From: Limisphaerales bacterium
GTDB lineage: Bacteria; Verrucomicrobiota; Verrucomicrobiia; Limisphaerales; UBA1100
Assembly: GCA_014382585.1 (NCBI GenBank)
Contig: JACNJL010000030.1
Location: 36,535 to 100,534 of the forward strand
DNA length: 64,000 nt
Direction: 5' to 3'
The position numbers and the translations under genes were made by a program. The notes under the pieces were generated by a model, which saw only the letters and a list, made by a program, of their open reading frames with translations, ran no database searches and was not told the DNA's origin. How positions within the stretch are numbered: position 1 is the stretch's first letter; each line of letters opens with the position of its first letter. Below, piece after piece: positions 36,313 through 44,372 of the stretch.

Positions 36313-37809
36313 TCATTTTGAATTCGAGCCTTCATTGCGACTGGGCTTCTTTTTTTCGCGTTTAGGCTTTAGCGTTTTGGGCGTTGAATTGACTGCCCCC
36401 GCCTGCCGGCTCGGCAGCGGTTCGACAACCTCTTCTTTCGGGGGAAGCAGGCCCGCGAGTTTCGTTTTCAGCGCGGCGAATTGTGGGTTGTTCGTCTGAT
36501 TCCTCCATTCGTGAGGATCCCTGCTGCGGTCATACAGTTCCGTCGCACCGTCCCAGTAGCGGATGAACCGAGCGGATTGAGTGCGAACGGACATGTGACC
36601 GTCATAGACCGTGATGGCTGGTTGAGGCCGCGGAGCTTGTACATCTTTCAACAAAGGCAGCAGCGAGTGGCCGTCCAGGTGGATTGGTTTTTCGATGCGG
36701 TTCAGATCCACGAGCGTCGGGTAGATATCGAGCAACGAAACCGGCCGCGTGCAGATTTGATCCGGCTGAGTCACTCCCGGCACGCGCCACATCATCACGC
36801 TGTCCGTGGCTTCTTCCCACAGCGTCCCCTTCGTCCATTGCTGTTTCTCGCCGAGATGAAAACCGTGGTCGCTGATTAGCACGACGATGGTGTTGTCCCG
36901 GTGCGGGCTTTCATCGAGCGCCTTGATGACTCGCCCCATGTGAGCGTCGGAAAACGTGACGCTTGCCAGATACCCTCGGATTGCCTCGCGCACGAGTCCC
37001 TTGTCCTGAATCTTCTCATCCCAGCCGAGGTTGACGAACTGCTGGCCATAGGTGGGAATGTCGCTCAGGTCGTCTGCCTTGATTGGCGGCATCTTGATCT
37101 CACCAAGCGGATACATATCGAGGTATTTTTGAGGGACGTACCACGGATAATGCGGATGGAAGAGACCGCATGAGATGAAGAACGGTTTGTCGTGCTCTCG
37201 CTGGATCGCTTCGATGGCGGCGTCAGCCAATCGCTTGTCGCTCATCTGGTCTTCGTCGAGATGCGTCGCCCCCCAGTCGCGCTCGGTGAGCTTTCCGCTT
37301 GCGCTGCGAGCGATGCCGTTGAGCGGAGCGCCCGGCGGCGGCGGAGTTCGCTTGTGGTTCATTGACGCTTCGTACTGCACGCCGGTGTCGTATCCGTGCG
37401 ATACCTTGCCAAACTTGGCGATCCAGTAGCCCTCATCCTGAAACGTCCTGAACAAGGACGGAAGACCATGCAGCACTTTGCTGTCGCCGACCTTAACTCC
37501 GTTACGGGACACGCCGGATTTCCAAGGCGCGACCCCGGAAAGGAACGCCGTTCGGGAAGGCGAGCAAACCGGACTGGCCGTGTAAGCATTGTGAAACAGC
37601 ACGCCCTGTTTCGCCAACCGCTGAATGTTCGGCGCGACGACCTTGCCCGCGTAACGCTTTGGATCTTCGAGCAACCAAGTATTGAGATCGTCGACGATCA
37701 GCAACAGCACGTTCATCGGCTTGTCCGGCGGCGGCGCTGCGCAGGCCGAATGCGTAGATAGCGATATGATCGCGCTGGCGAAGATTGATAATACGAGTGT
37801 GAAACGCAT
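36313..37809 (-). CDS. Type I sulfatase, iduronate-2-sulfatase-like
   Basis: 498 residues. Leader (1-24), MNVLLLIVDDLNTWLLEDP (Asp40, Asp41) and CSPSR at 82-86. The segments LISDHGFHLGEKQQWTKGTLWEEATD and the FHPHYPWYVP region are characteristic of the iduronate-2-sulfatase-type subgroup. The C-terminal ~45 residues are Lys/Pro/Ser-rich, an unstructured tail. The start ATG at 37807-37809 directly abuts the stop of the next gene upstream, so the two sulfatases are surely co-transcribed. In this subgroup the substrate is commonly a uronic-acid-containing sulfated glycan, but that is inference here. Confidence 0.93.
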   Translation of the reverse strand: MRFTLVLSIFASAIISLSTHSACAAPPPDKPMNVLLLIVDDLNTWLLEDPKRYAGKVVAPNIQRLAKQGVLFHNAYTASPVCSPSRTAFLSGVAPWKSGVSRNGVKVGDSKVLHGLPSLFRTFQDEGYWIAKFGKVSHGYDTGVQYEASMNHKRTPPPPGAPLNGIARSASGKLTERDWGATHLDEDQMSDKRLADAAIEAIQREHDKPFFISCGLFHPHYPWYVPQKYLDMYPLGEIKMPPIKADDLSDIPTYGQQFVNLGWDEKIQDKGLVREAIRGYLASVTFSDAHMGRVIKALDESPHRDNTIVVLISDHGFHLGEKQQWTKGTLWEEATDSVMMWRVPGVTQPDQICTRPVSLLDIYPTLVDLNRIEKPIHLDGHSLLPLLKDVQAPRPQPAITVYDGHMSVRTQSARFIRYWDGATELYDRSRDPHEWRNQTNNPQFAALKTKLAGLLPPKEEVVEPLPSRQAGAVNSTPKTLKPKREKKKPSRNEGSNSK

Positions 37810-39189
37810 CTACTGTCTGTCCCTTTGCTTACTGTTTTTCTTTGTTGCTGGAACTGGCAAACTCGGGAGTCTGCCAATCGGTCGGCTGTTGGCTTTGAGT
37901 TCCCTGACCGCAGTGTCCATCCGGCGTCGCAGGTCTGCAACAATTTCGGGATGGTCGGCTGAGAGGTCGCGAGTCTCGCCGGGGTCGGCCTTCAGGTTAA
38001 AAAGTGATCCTGCGGGAGTTGATGGACGTTTTCCCTCGCGACCGCTCTTGCCGCCCGGCTTCAGGTCTCGAACAAGCAGCTTCCAGTGCCCGTGCCGAAT
38101 CACCGAGCCGGGCACGATGAATGATTCGTGAATCGGCTTCTCAACTTTCTCGCCCTTCATGTACGGCAGAATGTTTCGGCCGTCGATGACACGGTCGCCC
38201 GGCGGGTCGACTCCGGTGATCGCACAAAACGTCGGCAGCAGATCAATGATCGCGGTGATCTGACTGTTCCGCGAACCGGGCTCAATTACCCCCGGCCAGC
38301 GCATGATACACGGCACACGAATGCCGCCCTCAAAGTCCGTCCATTTGCCGTCGCGATACGGGCCGGCATCGCCGCCGTTAATACCGAGCACCGGGCCGTT
38401 GTCCGACGCGAAGACGAACAGCGTCTTCTCAGCGACGCCCTGCTCGTCGAGAGCTTTCATGAGTTCACCGACCTGCCAGTCGACTTCGCGAATCACGTCA
38501 CCGTAAGTCCCGCGTTTGGAAGTCCCCTTGAATCGCTCGTTCGGAATCCATGGCGTGTGCGGCAACGGAGATGCGTAGTAGAGAAAGAACGGGCGTTCCT
38601 TGTTCTCCTTAATGAAGCCAATCGCGGCGTCGAGCAGTTTCGGCGAATATTCCCCGTCGGTTTTCCGCTTGATCGATTCGACTCGTTTCAGGTTCCGATA
38701 AATCCCCGTGCCCTGATCGAGATCGATCATGAATCCGTAAAAGAAGTCGAAGCCGTGACGAGTAGGATTAAACGCGTCCCATTCGCCGAGATGCCACTTG
38801 CCCACCATTCCCGTTGCGTAGCCAGCGGTTTTCAGTAGCTCCGGCGTCGTCACTTCGTCCGCGTGAATTCCAATGCGGTCTTTGTTGTAAATGACTTTGG
38901 TGCAACCCGCGCGGTGGGCGTGCGAGCCGGTCATCAATGCCAGACGAGTCGGCGAGCAACGCTGATGCACATAGAAATCGGTGAACTTCATGCCCTGCCG
39001 GCACAGTCGGTCGATGTTCGGTGTCTTGAGGGAATCGGAGCCAAAGCAACCCAGATCGCCGTAGCCCTGATCGTCCGTCATAAAGACAACGATGTTCGGC
39101 TTTCGTCCCGTCTCAGTCTCTTCTGCGCGAACGTGCGAAAACACGACGGCATTAAGCAAGAGAAAAAATATCAATATGATTCGATTCAT
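37810..39189 (-). CDS. Type I sulfatase
   Basis: A 459-residue exported sulfatase. Leader MNRIILIFFLLLNAVVFSHVRA; PNIVVFMTDDQGYGDLGCFG (Asp39, Asp40); CSPTR at 78-82; GKWHLGEWDAFNPTRHG; ASPLPHTPWIPNE; and FASDNGPVLGINGGDAGPYRDGK. Usual length for the family. It is immediately adjacent (0 bp) to the iduronate-2-sulfatase-like gene and 24 bp downstream of the DUF6807 gene. The C-terminus is basic. Substrate not determinable from sequence. Confidence 0.95.
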   Translation of the reverse strand: MNRIILIFFLLLNAVVFSHVRAEETETGRKPNIVVFMTDDQGYGDLGCFGSDSLKTPNIDRLCRQGMKFTDFYVHQRCSPTRLALMTGSHAHRAGCTKVIYNKDRIGIHADEVTTPELLKTAGYATGMVGKWHLGEWDAFNPTRHGFDFFYGFMIDLDQGTGIYRNLKRVESIKRKTDGEYSPKLLDAAIGFIKENKERPFFLYYASPLPHTPWIPNERFKGTSKRGTYGDVIREVDWQVGELMKALDEQGVAEKTLFVFASDNGPVLGINGGDAGPYRDGKWTDFEGGIRVPCIMRWPGVIEPGSRNSQITAIIDLLPTFCAITGVDPPGDRVIDGRNILPYMKGEKVEKPIHESFIVPGSVIRHGHWKLLVRDLKPGGKSGREGKRPSTPAGSLFNLKADPGETRDLSADHPEIVADLRRRMDTAVRELKANSRPIGRLPSLPVPATKKNSKQRDRQ

Positions 39190-39213
39190 GGTGGTCGTTT
39201 TCGTTTCGTAGCC

Positions 39214-40191
39214 TTACTCACCGCCCTTGGCATATCGCCGCCAGTGTTCGTTGATGATCTTTGAGTTGACCGCTTTGGACGTCACCAGATAGCGATAGCG
39301 TGAAACGTATTTCTTACCCGGAGCGATCTTGAACGGGCCTTCCACCATGGGAGCGAAGCAGAAGTAGGGTTTGTTCGGATGGATGCGCACATGTTGTGGC
39401 GCACGGAAGTTTTTCGGACTGCAAAAGACGGCGGCCGACACCTCCTGGCCGTCGATCTTCCCGGAGAAGGCGACCCAGTTGGGGCGAGTGTGATTGCCTT
39501 TCCAGCGGTCTTTGCCTTCGCTTGTAAGGTACTGCACATCGCCCGGCTTGATGCTGTGATCTTCCTTTTCCTTTAACCACTGATAGTTGCCGCGGATCGC
39601 CATGCCGCCGTAGTGGTATTTGGCGAGGCTCAAGGGTTTGTCTGTGACGCATTGCTGGACGCTGGCGATGTCGAAGAGAAAGTGGTCAGCCGGGGTTTGG
39701 TGGACGGTGACAGTCCAGACCTCGTGGAGCACATCGACCCACTTTTCACCGGTCTTCACTTTGAACGCGTGTTTGACGCTGAAGGCGACCCATTGCTCCT
39801 CTCGCTTCAAGTCCATCACCTCACGAAATTCGATTCTCCCGAGATCCTTCGCCTGATTCCAGAAGTCGACGTTCCGACCGTTGTAGCCGCTCTTCGTCCA
39901 AGCAAAAAACAACGCGTGCTGATGGGCATGATCCGCGGGATAATCGCCGGTGAGTTCCTGTCCCGTCGGCGTGTAGACGGGATGAATGTAACCGCTTCGG
40001 CGAAAGTATTTTGGCAGTCCATCAGGAACGGGTTGCGCTTTTTTAATGTACTGGAGAACCGGTTTTCCTCGCAGGGTGATGCGAATTGTGTCGGCGGTCT
40101 CCGTCAGACGCAGCTCACCGCCGCGGGCATCCTGTGAGGTGATGCTGAACGCAACGGACAGCATGAGAATGGCGATTGGGAATGGCTTCAT
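39214..40191 (-). CDS. PmoA-like DUF6807 protein
   Basis: 325 residues with a signal peptide (1-24). The DUF6807/PmoA family (PF14100) is common in sugar-catabolic loci of Bacteroidota and PVC bacteria and is of unknown activity. Recognised features: GKPVLQYIKKAQPVPDGLP, FRRSGYIHPVYTPTGQELTGDYPADHAHQHALFFAWT (the conserved His cluster), LAKYHYGGMAIRG, and KPYFCFAPMVEGPFKIAPGK. Despite its historical name it has no visible link to methane monooxygenase. It sits between two sulfatases, 23-24 bp from each neighbour. Confidence 0.88.
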   Translation of the reverse strand: MKPFPIAILMLSVAFSITSQDARGGELRLTETADTIRITLRGKPVLQYIKKAQPVPDGLPKYFRRSGYIHPVYTPTGQELTGDYPADHAHQHALFFAWTKSGYNGRNVDFWNQAKDLGRIEFREVMDLKREEQWVAFSVKHAFKVKTGEKWVDVLHEVWTVTVHQTPADHFLFDIASVQQCVTDKPLSLAKYHYGGMAIRGNYQWLKEKEDHSIKPGDVQYLTSEGKDRWKGNHTRPNWVAFSGKIDGQEVSAAVFCSPKNFRAPQHVRIHPNKPYFCFAPMVEGPFKIAPGKKYVSRYRYLVTSKAVNSKIINEHWRRYAKGGE

Positions 40192-40214
40192 AGCATTAGG
40201 TCTTCCGGTTGATG

Positions 40215-41807
40215 TTAGAATTTCAGGACTTTCCGCTTTTTCGGCGGCGGGACGAACGTGGGATCGACGTACGGTTTGCGATCGAAGGTGCCGCCGTCGC
40301 CGATCACGCGGGGATCACCCGTCTCGCGCAAGGTGTTCATCATGCGTTTCGTAAGCACGCGCAATGTCGTTGCATATTGCGGATCCGCGGCGACGTTTTG
40401 GATCTGGTCGGGGTCGCGCTTCAGGTCGTACAGCTCAAATTCCGGTCGGGGGGAGAAGGCGATGTCGAAGTGCTTCGTGTAGGCGTCGCGGTGAGTCATC
40501 AGAAAGACCTTTGTGGGGCTCGCGTCCATGTCCGGATAGGCGAGGTAATGGTCCTGCAACAAGTGCTCGACGGTGGCTTCGGGCTTGAAGACCTCGCCCA
40601 TTGGCATGCGGTCCGGTTTGAAGTTCCGGATCAGCAGAAAGTCGGCTGTGCGAATGGCGCGCGAGGGGTACGGGGCGCGGTCCCGCCGTGCTTCGCCCAC
40701 GTGGCGTTCGCGGCCGATGATGACGTGGTCCCGCGTGGTATCGATGACGCCGCTCTTGGCCGACTTCAGCAACGGCATGAAACTCCGGGCAATCATGTGG
40801 TCCGGCCGTTTCGAGTTAGTGGCTTCCAGTACAGTGGGCGCGATGTCCATCAGGCTTACGAAATCGTCCACGCGCCGGCCGGGTTTAACCTGATCCGGCC
40901 AGCTGACGAGCAGGGAGACACTGGAGCCGAAGTCGTGCAGGTTGCATTTGCCACGCGGCATACCGGGCATGCCGTGATCGCCGGAAACGATGACCAGTGT
41001 GTTGTCGAATTCGCCCCGCGCTTTCAGCTCGGCAATCAGCTCATGGACCATGCCGTCCCACGCCAGCGCTTCGCCCAGATAGTCGGCGAGATCTTCCCGC
41101 ACCTCGGGCACGTCCGGCAGGAAGGCCGGCACCTTACCCTTGAGCGAATCGGGGTCCAGCCCCCAGATGGCCTTGGCAGAACCGCGTGTCCATTGGCGGT
41201 GCAAATTGTGAGGGCCGAACCAGTAGAAGAACGGCTTGTCGTCCGCATTGTTGTCGAGGAATTTTCGGAAGTTGGCCCGGACGAATGAAAAGATCTCTCG
41301 CTTACGCGCCTGCGGATCGTTCGCCGCGGATACGGCCTGTGAGAAATGGTTGATGGGCAGCTCAAGGTGGCGGTCTCGTCGACCGGCGTTCTTGTTGGTC
41401 GTCTTGCCCCAGTGCATGACGTGATAGCCGTTCTTCACCAGCAACTCCGAGAAGCCGGGCAGGGCCTTATACGGATCATGGGCCGGGCCATACTCGCGAC
41501 TGCGCAAAAAGGCGTTGGAGCCGCACCGATAGAACGGCATCCCTGTTACCACGGCGGCCCGGCTCGGGGTGCAGCTCGGCGCACTGACGAAGGCATTGTT
41601 GAACACCACTCCACTCCGGCCAATCGCATCCAGCGTTGGGGTATGGATCACGTCATTCATTCCCGGCCGCGCCTCATCCCGATAGATGCTCGCGTAACGT
41701 CCCCAATCATCGGAGAAACAGAACAGCACATTCGGGCGTTGATCTGCCAAGGCAGTCCACGCCAGTGCGAGACTGAATAGAATGGTCGTGTGAGGCATTC
41801 GAGTCAT
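40215..41807 (-). CDS. Type I sulfatase, heparan N-sulfatase-like
   Basis: 530 residues with a leader (MPHTTILFSLALAWTALA; the ATG at 41798 is an equally possible start). RPNVLFCFSDDWGRYASIY (Asp33, Asp34) and CTPSR at 79-83. FYWFGPHNLHRQW and VIVSGDHGMPGMPRGKCNLHD, with the early long insertion IYRDEARPGMNDVIHTPTLD, resemble the sulfamidase-type subgroup. The protein is somewhat longer than its neighbours, with a Lys/Pro-rich tail. It lies 3 bp from the sulfatase at 41811, so the two are coupled. The N-sulfamidase assignment is tentative. Confidence 0.92.
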   Translation of the reverse strand: MTRMPHTTILFSLALAWTALADQRPNVLFCFSDDWGRYASIYRDEARPGMNDVIHTPTLDAIGRSGVVFNNAFVSAPSCTPSRAAVVTGMPFYRCGSNAFLRSREYGPAHDPYKALPGFSELLVKNGYHVMHWGKTTNKNAGRRDRHLELPINHFSQAVSAANDPQARKREIFSFVRANFRKFLDNNADDKPFFYWFGPHNLHRQWTRGSAKAIWGLDPDSLKGKVPAFLPDVPEVREDLADYLGEALAWDGMVHELIAELKARGEFDNTLVIVSGDHGMPGMPRGKCNLHDFGSSVSLLVSWPDQVKPGRRVDDFVSLMDIAPTVLEATNSKRPDHMIARSFMPLLKSAKSGVIDTTRDHVIIGRERHVGEARRDRAPYPSRAIRTADFLLIRNFKPDRMPMGEVFKPEATVEHLLQDHYLAYPDMDASPTKVFLMTHRDAYTKHFDIAFSPRPEFELYDLKRDPDQIQNVAADPQYATTLRVLTKRMMNTLRETGDPRVIGDGGTFDRKPYVDPTFVPPPKKRKVLKF

Positions 41808-41810
41808 CGT

Positions 41811-43295
41811 TTACTTTTTGGGATAATCCTGTTCGCGCAGGCTGTTGAGCACGGAGGCTTGCCAGGTGCGTAGTTCGCGGGAGAGCTGTTGGGTGAGTTT
41901 AGGGTGTTGCTCCGCAATGTTTGTTTCCTCGGCGGGATCGGTCTGCAGATCGTACAGCTCGGGTTTGGAACCGGTCAGGACGAGCTTGTGGCGGTTATCC
42001 AGCCACACGCGCGGGCCGGCGGTGTAGTCGGCCTCTTCAATGGGCGGTTGATGGTAGTTGCGAAAATTGCGTGTGGGAATGTCGCCCGCCAACTTCACGA
42101 GAGGCGTGGTGCCGCGTTGTTGTTCGGCGGTGAAGTAGGGCTTGGCGCCATTGCGTGTGGCGCGGCGGGCGCTGTAGCTCCAGAAACCGATCGGCTGAGG
42201 GCGCGTCTTCATCTTGCCTTCTATCAACGGCGCGAGGCTGATGCCGTCCAGCGGTTGCTCCGGCAGCTTCACGCCGGCCCACGCGCACAGGGTGGGCAAC
42301 ATGTCGCTGGTCACGCCGTTCACCTTGCTGATGCGGCCTTGCTTGATTTTCGCCGGCCACTCAATGAGCCCGGGCACGCGGATACCGCCCTCGTACACGT
42401 GCCCTTTCTCCTTGCGGAACGGCGTCACCACCCGGCCGTAGCTGGGCGGGCTGCCGTTGTCGCCGCAGTACCACAGCACCGTATTCTCGCGTAGGTTCAG
42501 CTCCGTCAGGCGCGTACGCAACTGGCCGATCGCGCGATCCATCGCCGTAATCTCCGCGTACCGCTCGCGCAACACCTCGCGCAAGGGCCGTTTCGTCCGT
42601 CGACCGGTTTCATTGGAGGTGAGGCTCACCGTGCGCTCGGCATATTCCTTGGGCAGGTTGTCGTACAGGGCGAGATCTTTCGGTAATCCACTGTACGGTT
42701 CATGCGGCGAACCGAACCAGACCACGGCTAGAAACGGTCGCTCGCGTTGCTTCGCGTCTTCAATGAATCGGATTGTCTCATCAATCGTCACCTCCGAGCC
42801 TTCGCCTTTGATGACGACAGGCGGACCGCCATTGCGCGAGAAGGGCGGGTCCATCTCATAAAAATTATCGTGCGACACATAGTCATGAAACCCCATCGCG
42901 CGCGGGTTGGTGGGTGAACTTTTCTTTACCGGCCCCACATGCCATTTCCCAAAATGTCCGCAACGATATCCGGCCTTGGCCAGCAGATGCGCGATGGTGA
43001 TTTCCTGCGGCCGCAGCGAATAGCCCGGCGCAAAGGTGCCGTAGCGATTGGGATGCCGACCGGTGAGCACACTCCCGCGCGTGGGCGAACACGAAGGATG
43101 CCCCGCATAAAAATGATCCAGCCGCAGCCCCGTCCGCGCCATCTCATCCATCACCGGCGTTTTGAGATGCGGATGCCCGTTGTACCCTGTCTCCGCCCAA
43201 CCATGATCATCGCCCATCAGCAGGATAATATTCGGCCGATCAGCCGCGTTAATCGTGACCGCCCACAAGGCTGCCAAAAGGAAAAAAAAGCGCAT
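41811..43295 (-). CDS. Type I sulfatase
   Basis: 494 residues from the ATG at 43293-43295; the in-frame TTG two codons upstream is less likely. Leader MRFFFLLAALWAVTINA; RPNIILLMGDDHGWAETGYN (Asp29, Asp30); CSPTR at 69-73; FGKWHVGPVKKSS; VWFGSPHEPYSG; and YCGDNGSPPSYGR. The central segment ETGRRTKRPLREVLRERY is an unusually basic insertion. It is the first gene of a three- to five-gene sulfatase run transcribed toward 36313. Substrate unknown. Confidence 0.94.
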   Translation of the reverse strand: MRFFFLLAALWAVTINAADRPNIILLMGDDHGWAETGYNGHPHLKTPVMDEMARTGLRLDHFYAGHPSCSPTRGSVLTGRHPNRYGTFAPGYSLRPQEITIAHLLAKAGYRCGHFGKWHVGPVKKSSPTNPRAMGFHDYVSHDNFYEMDPPFSRNGGPPVVIKGEGSEVTIDETIRFIEDAKQRERPFLAVVWFGSPHEPYSGLPKDLALYDNLPKEYAERTVSLTSNETGRRTKRPLREVLRERYAEITAMDRAIGQLRTRLTELNLRENTVLWYCGDNGSPPSYGRVVTPFRKEKGHVYEGGIRVPGLIEWPAKIKQGRISKVNGVTSDMLPTLCAWAGVKLPEQPLDGISLAPLIEGKMKTRPQPIGFWSYSARRATRNGAKPYFTAEQQRGTTPLVKLAGDIPTRNFRNYHQPPIEEADYTAGPRVWLDNRHKLVLTGSKPELYDLQTDPAEETNIAEQHPKLTQQLSRELRTWQASVLNSLREQDYPKK

Positions 43296-43338
43296 GCCCA
43301 AAGGAAACCGTGCCCTCAGCCAAACCGCAAGCCTGTGA

Positions 43339-43643
43339 TTAATTGGTAGGCAATTTCACCTGTTTCCCATCCAGCCAGGTTGAAAGGACTTGGGTGGTTT
43401 TGACGTCGTCGGTTTTGCAGGTGAGGAGGTTGCGGTCGAGGATGATGAAGTCGGCGCGTTTGCCGGGCTCGAGGGAGCCGATTTCCTTTTCGGCGCGCAT
43501 GAGCCAGGCGTTGTTGAGGGTGTAGTAGCGGATCATTTGCTGGCGGTGGGCAAGCCATCACGCAGGCCATTGGCCGGTTGCGCCGGAGTTTCAAACACCA
43601 AGCCAAGGCTCAGCATCACGAGCAAAGAAATCTTCGTCTTCAT
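43339..43643 (-). pseudogene. Amidohydrolase remnant: signal peptide joined to C-terminal end, middle deleted
   Basis: From 43643 down, an ATG opens a leader (MKTKISLLVMLSLGLVFETPAQ) that stops at 43533. Overlapping it in another frame, 43339-43536 encodes YYTLNNAWLMRAEKEIGSLEPGKRADFIILDRNLLT ... VLSTWLDGKQVKLPTN, the well-known C-terminus of YtcJ-type amidohydrolases (~550 residues when complete). The central ~450-500 residues, with the metal site, are missing and the frames do not agree. It is a decayed gene left by an out-of-frame deletion. Confidence 0.8.
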
Positions 43644-43701
43644 CAGTCGGGAATGAGCGGGCACCCTACGGGCAGACTGATGCGGAGGCAATCTTTCGTG
43701 C

Positions 43702-44115
43702 TCAGCTTTGGCCCTTTTGCCGGCGGAGCGTTTCCGAAAACTGCCGCGGCGTGAGAATTGCGCAGCGGCCATACGTCTTCAATTCCAGCAAATCTTTGTC
43801 CCCCGTCACGATGCAATCCGCGTCGGCCGCACGGGCCAATCCAAGCACATGCAGATCCTTTGGATCACGGCATTCCTCCGCAGGCACTTTGGCGGGTTTA
43901 TGGAAGCGGGCGTTTTCCTGAAACAACTCATCAATCGCCGCCACGGTTTCTTCCGGTAGCTTGATCTTGCGGCGCAGGTTTGTGCGCACCTCGTTCGCCA
44001 GCGCGTTGCTCAGGTAAACTTCATGCGCATCCAAACATACCTCCACCACCGCTGCGCACAAGCCATGCGTGGCGAAGGCCGCCACGATGACATTGGCATC
44101 AAGCACCACCTTCAC
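43702..44115 (-). CDS. PIN-domain toxin of a type II toxin-antitoxin pair
   Basis: 137 residues, no leader. PIN-fold ribonuclease of the COG1569-like group: VVLDANVIVAAF (first acidic residue, Asp6), ANEVRTNL (conserved Glu), and RDPKDLHVLGLARAADADCIVTGDKDLLEL with the later acidic cluster that binds Mg2+ (around Asp84 and Asp103). The likely action is RNA cleavage when unneutralised. Its ATG overlaps the antitoxin stop by four bases (ATGA), a hallmark of TA operons. The pair interrupts the sulfatase series. Confidence 0.9.
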   Translation of the reverse strand: MKVVLDANVIVAAFATHGLCAAVVEVCLDAHEVYLSNALANEVRTNLRRKIKLPEETVAAIDELFQENARFHKPAKVPAEECRDPKDLHVLGLARAADADCIVTGDKDLLELKTYGRCAILTPRQFSETLRRQKGQS

Positions 44116-44327
44116 GAGATGGCCTTAAAGACATCCTCATCCGTCAGAAACCCCTGCGCCTCGGCAAAGGGCAATGTCTTCCTCCGGAGCATGCGAAATT
44201 TTTCCACCGCCACATATCGCCGCAACGAGTCCCGCACCAAGTCGCTAACGGGCTTACTTTGCTCCCGGCTGATCGCATCCAAATCTTCACGCAGTTCTTC
44301 GGGCAAACGAATGGTCAATGAATTCAT
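44112..44327 (-). CDS. Ribbon-helix-helix antitoxin
   Basis: 71 residues from the ATG at 44325-44327. The N-terminus MNSLTIRLPEELREDLDAISREQ is a ribbon-helix-helix DNA-binding domain (strand SLTIRL, then two helices), as in CopG/Arc-like antitoxins. The C-terminal part (RRKTLPFAEAQGFLTDEDVFKAIS) would wrap the PIN toxin encoded directly downstream. The upstream ATG at 44363 in frame is inside the promoter and therefore unlikely. Expected to repress its own promoter, see 44329-44363. Confidence 0.88.
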   Translation of the reverse strand: MNSLTIRLPEELREDLDAISREQSKPVSDLVRDSLRRYVAVEKFRMLRRKTLPFAEAQGFLTDEDVFKAIS

Positions 44328-44328
44328 G

Positions 44329-44363
44329 CAAGACAATGTAATGCAATTGGTCTTGAACGTCAA
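44329..44363 (-). promoter_or_regulatory. Toxin-antitoxin promoter with inverted-repeat operator
   Basis: On the minus strand, TTGACG (-35; 44358-44363) and TACATT (-10; 44335-44340) are separated by 17 bases, a good sigma-70-type spacing. An inverted repeat CAAGAC-N15-GTCTTG spans 44329-44334 and 44350-44355, overlapping the spacer and the -10 side, just upstream of the antitoxin ATG. This placement is what autorepression by an RHH antitoxin would need. Operator function is inference. Confidence 0.65.
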
Positions 44364-44372
44364 TGCGTCAAG

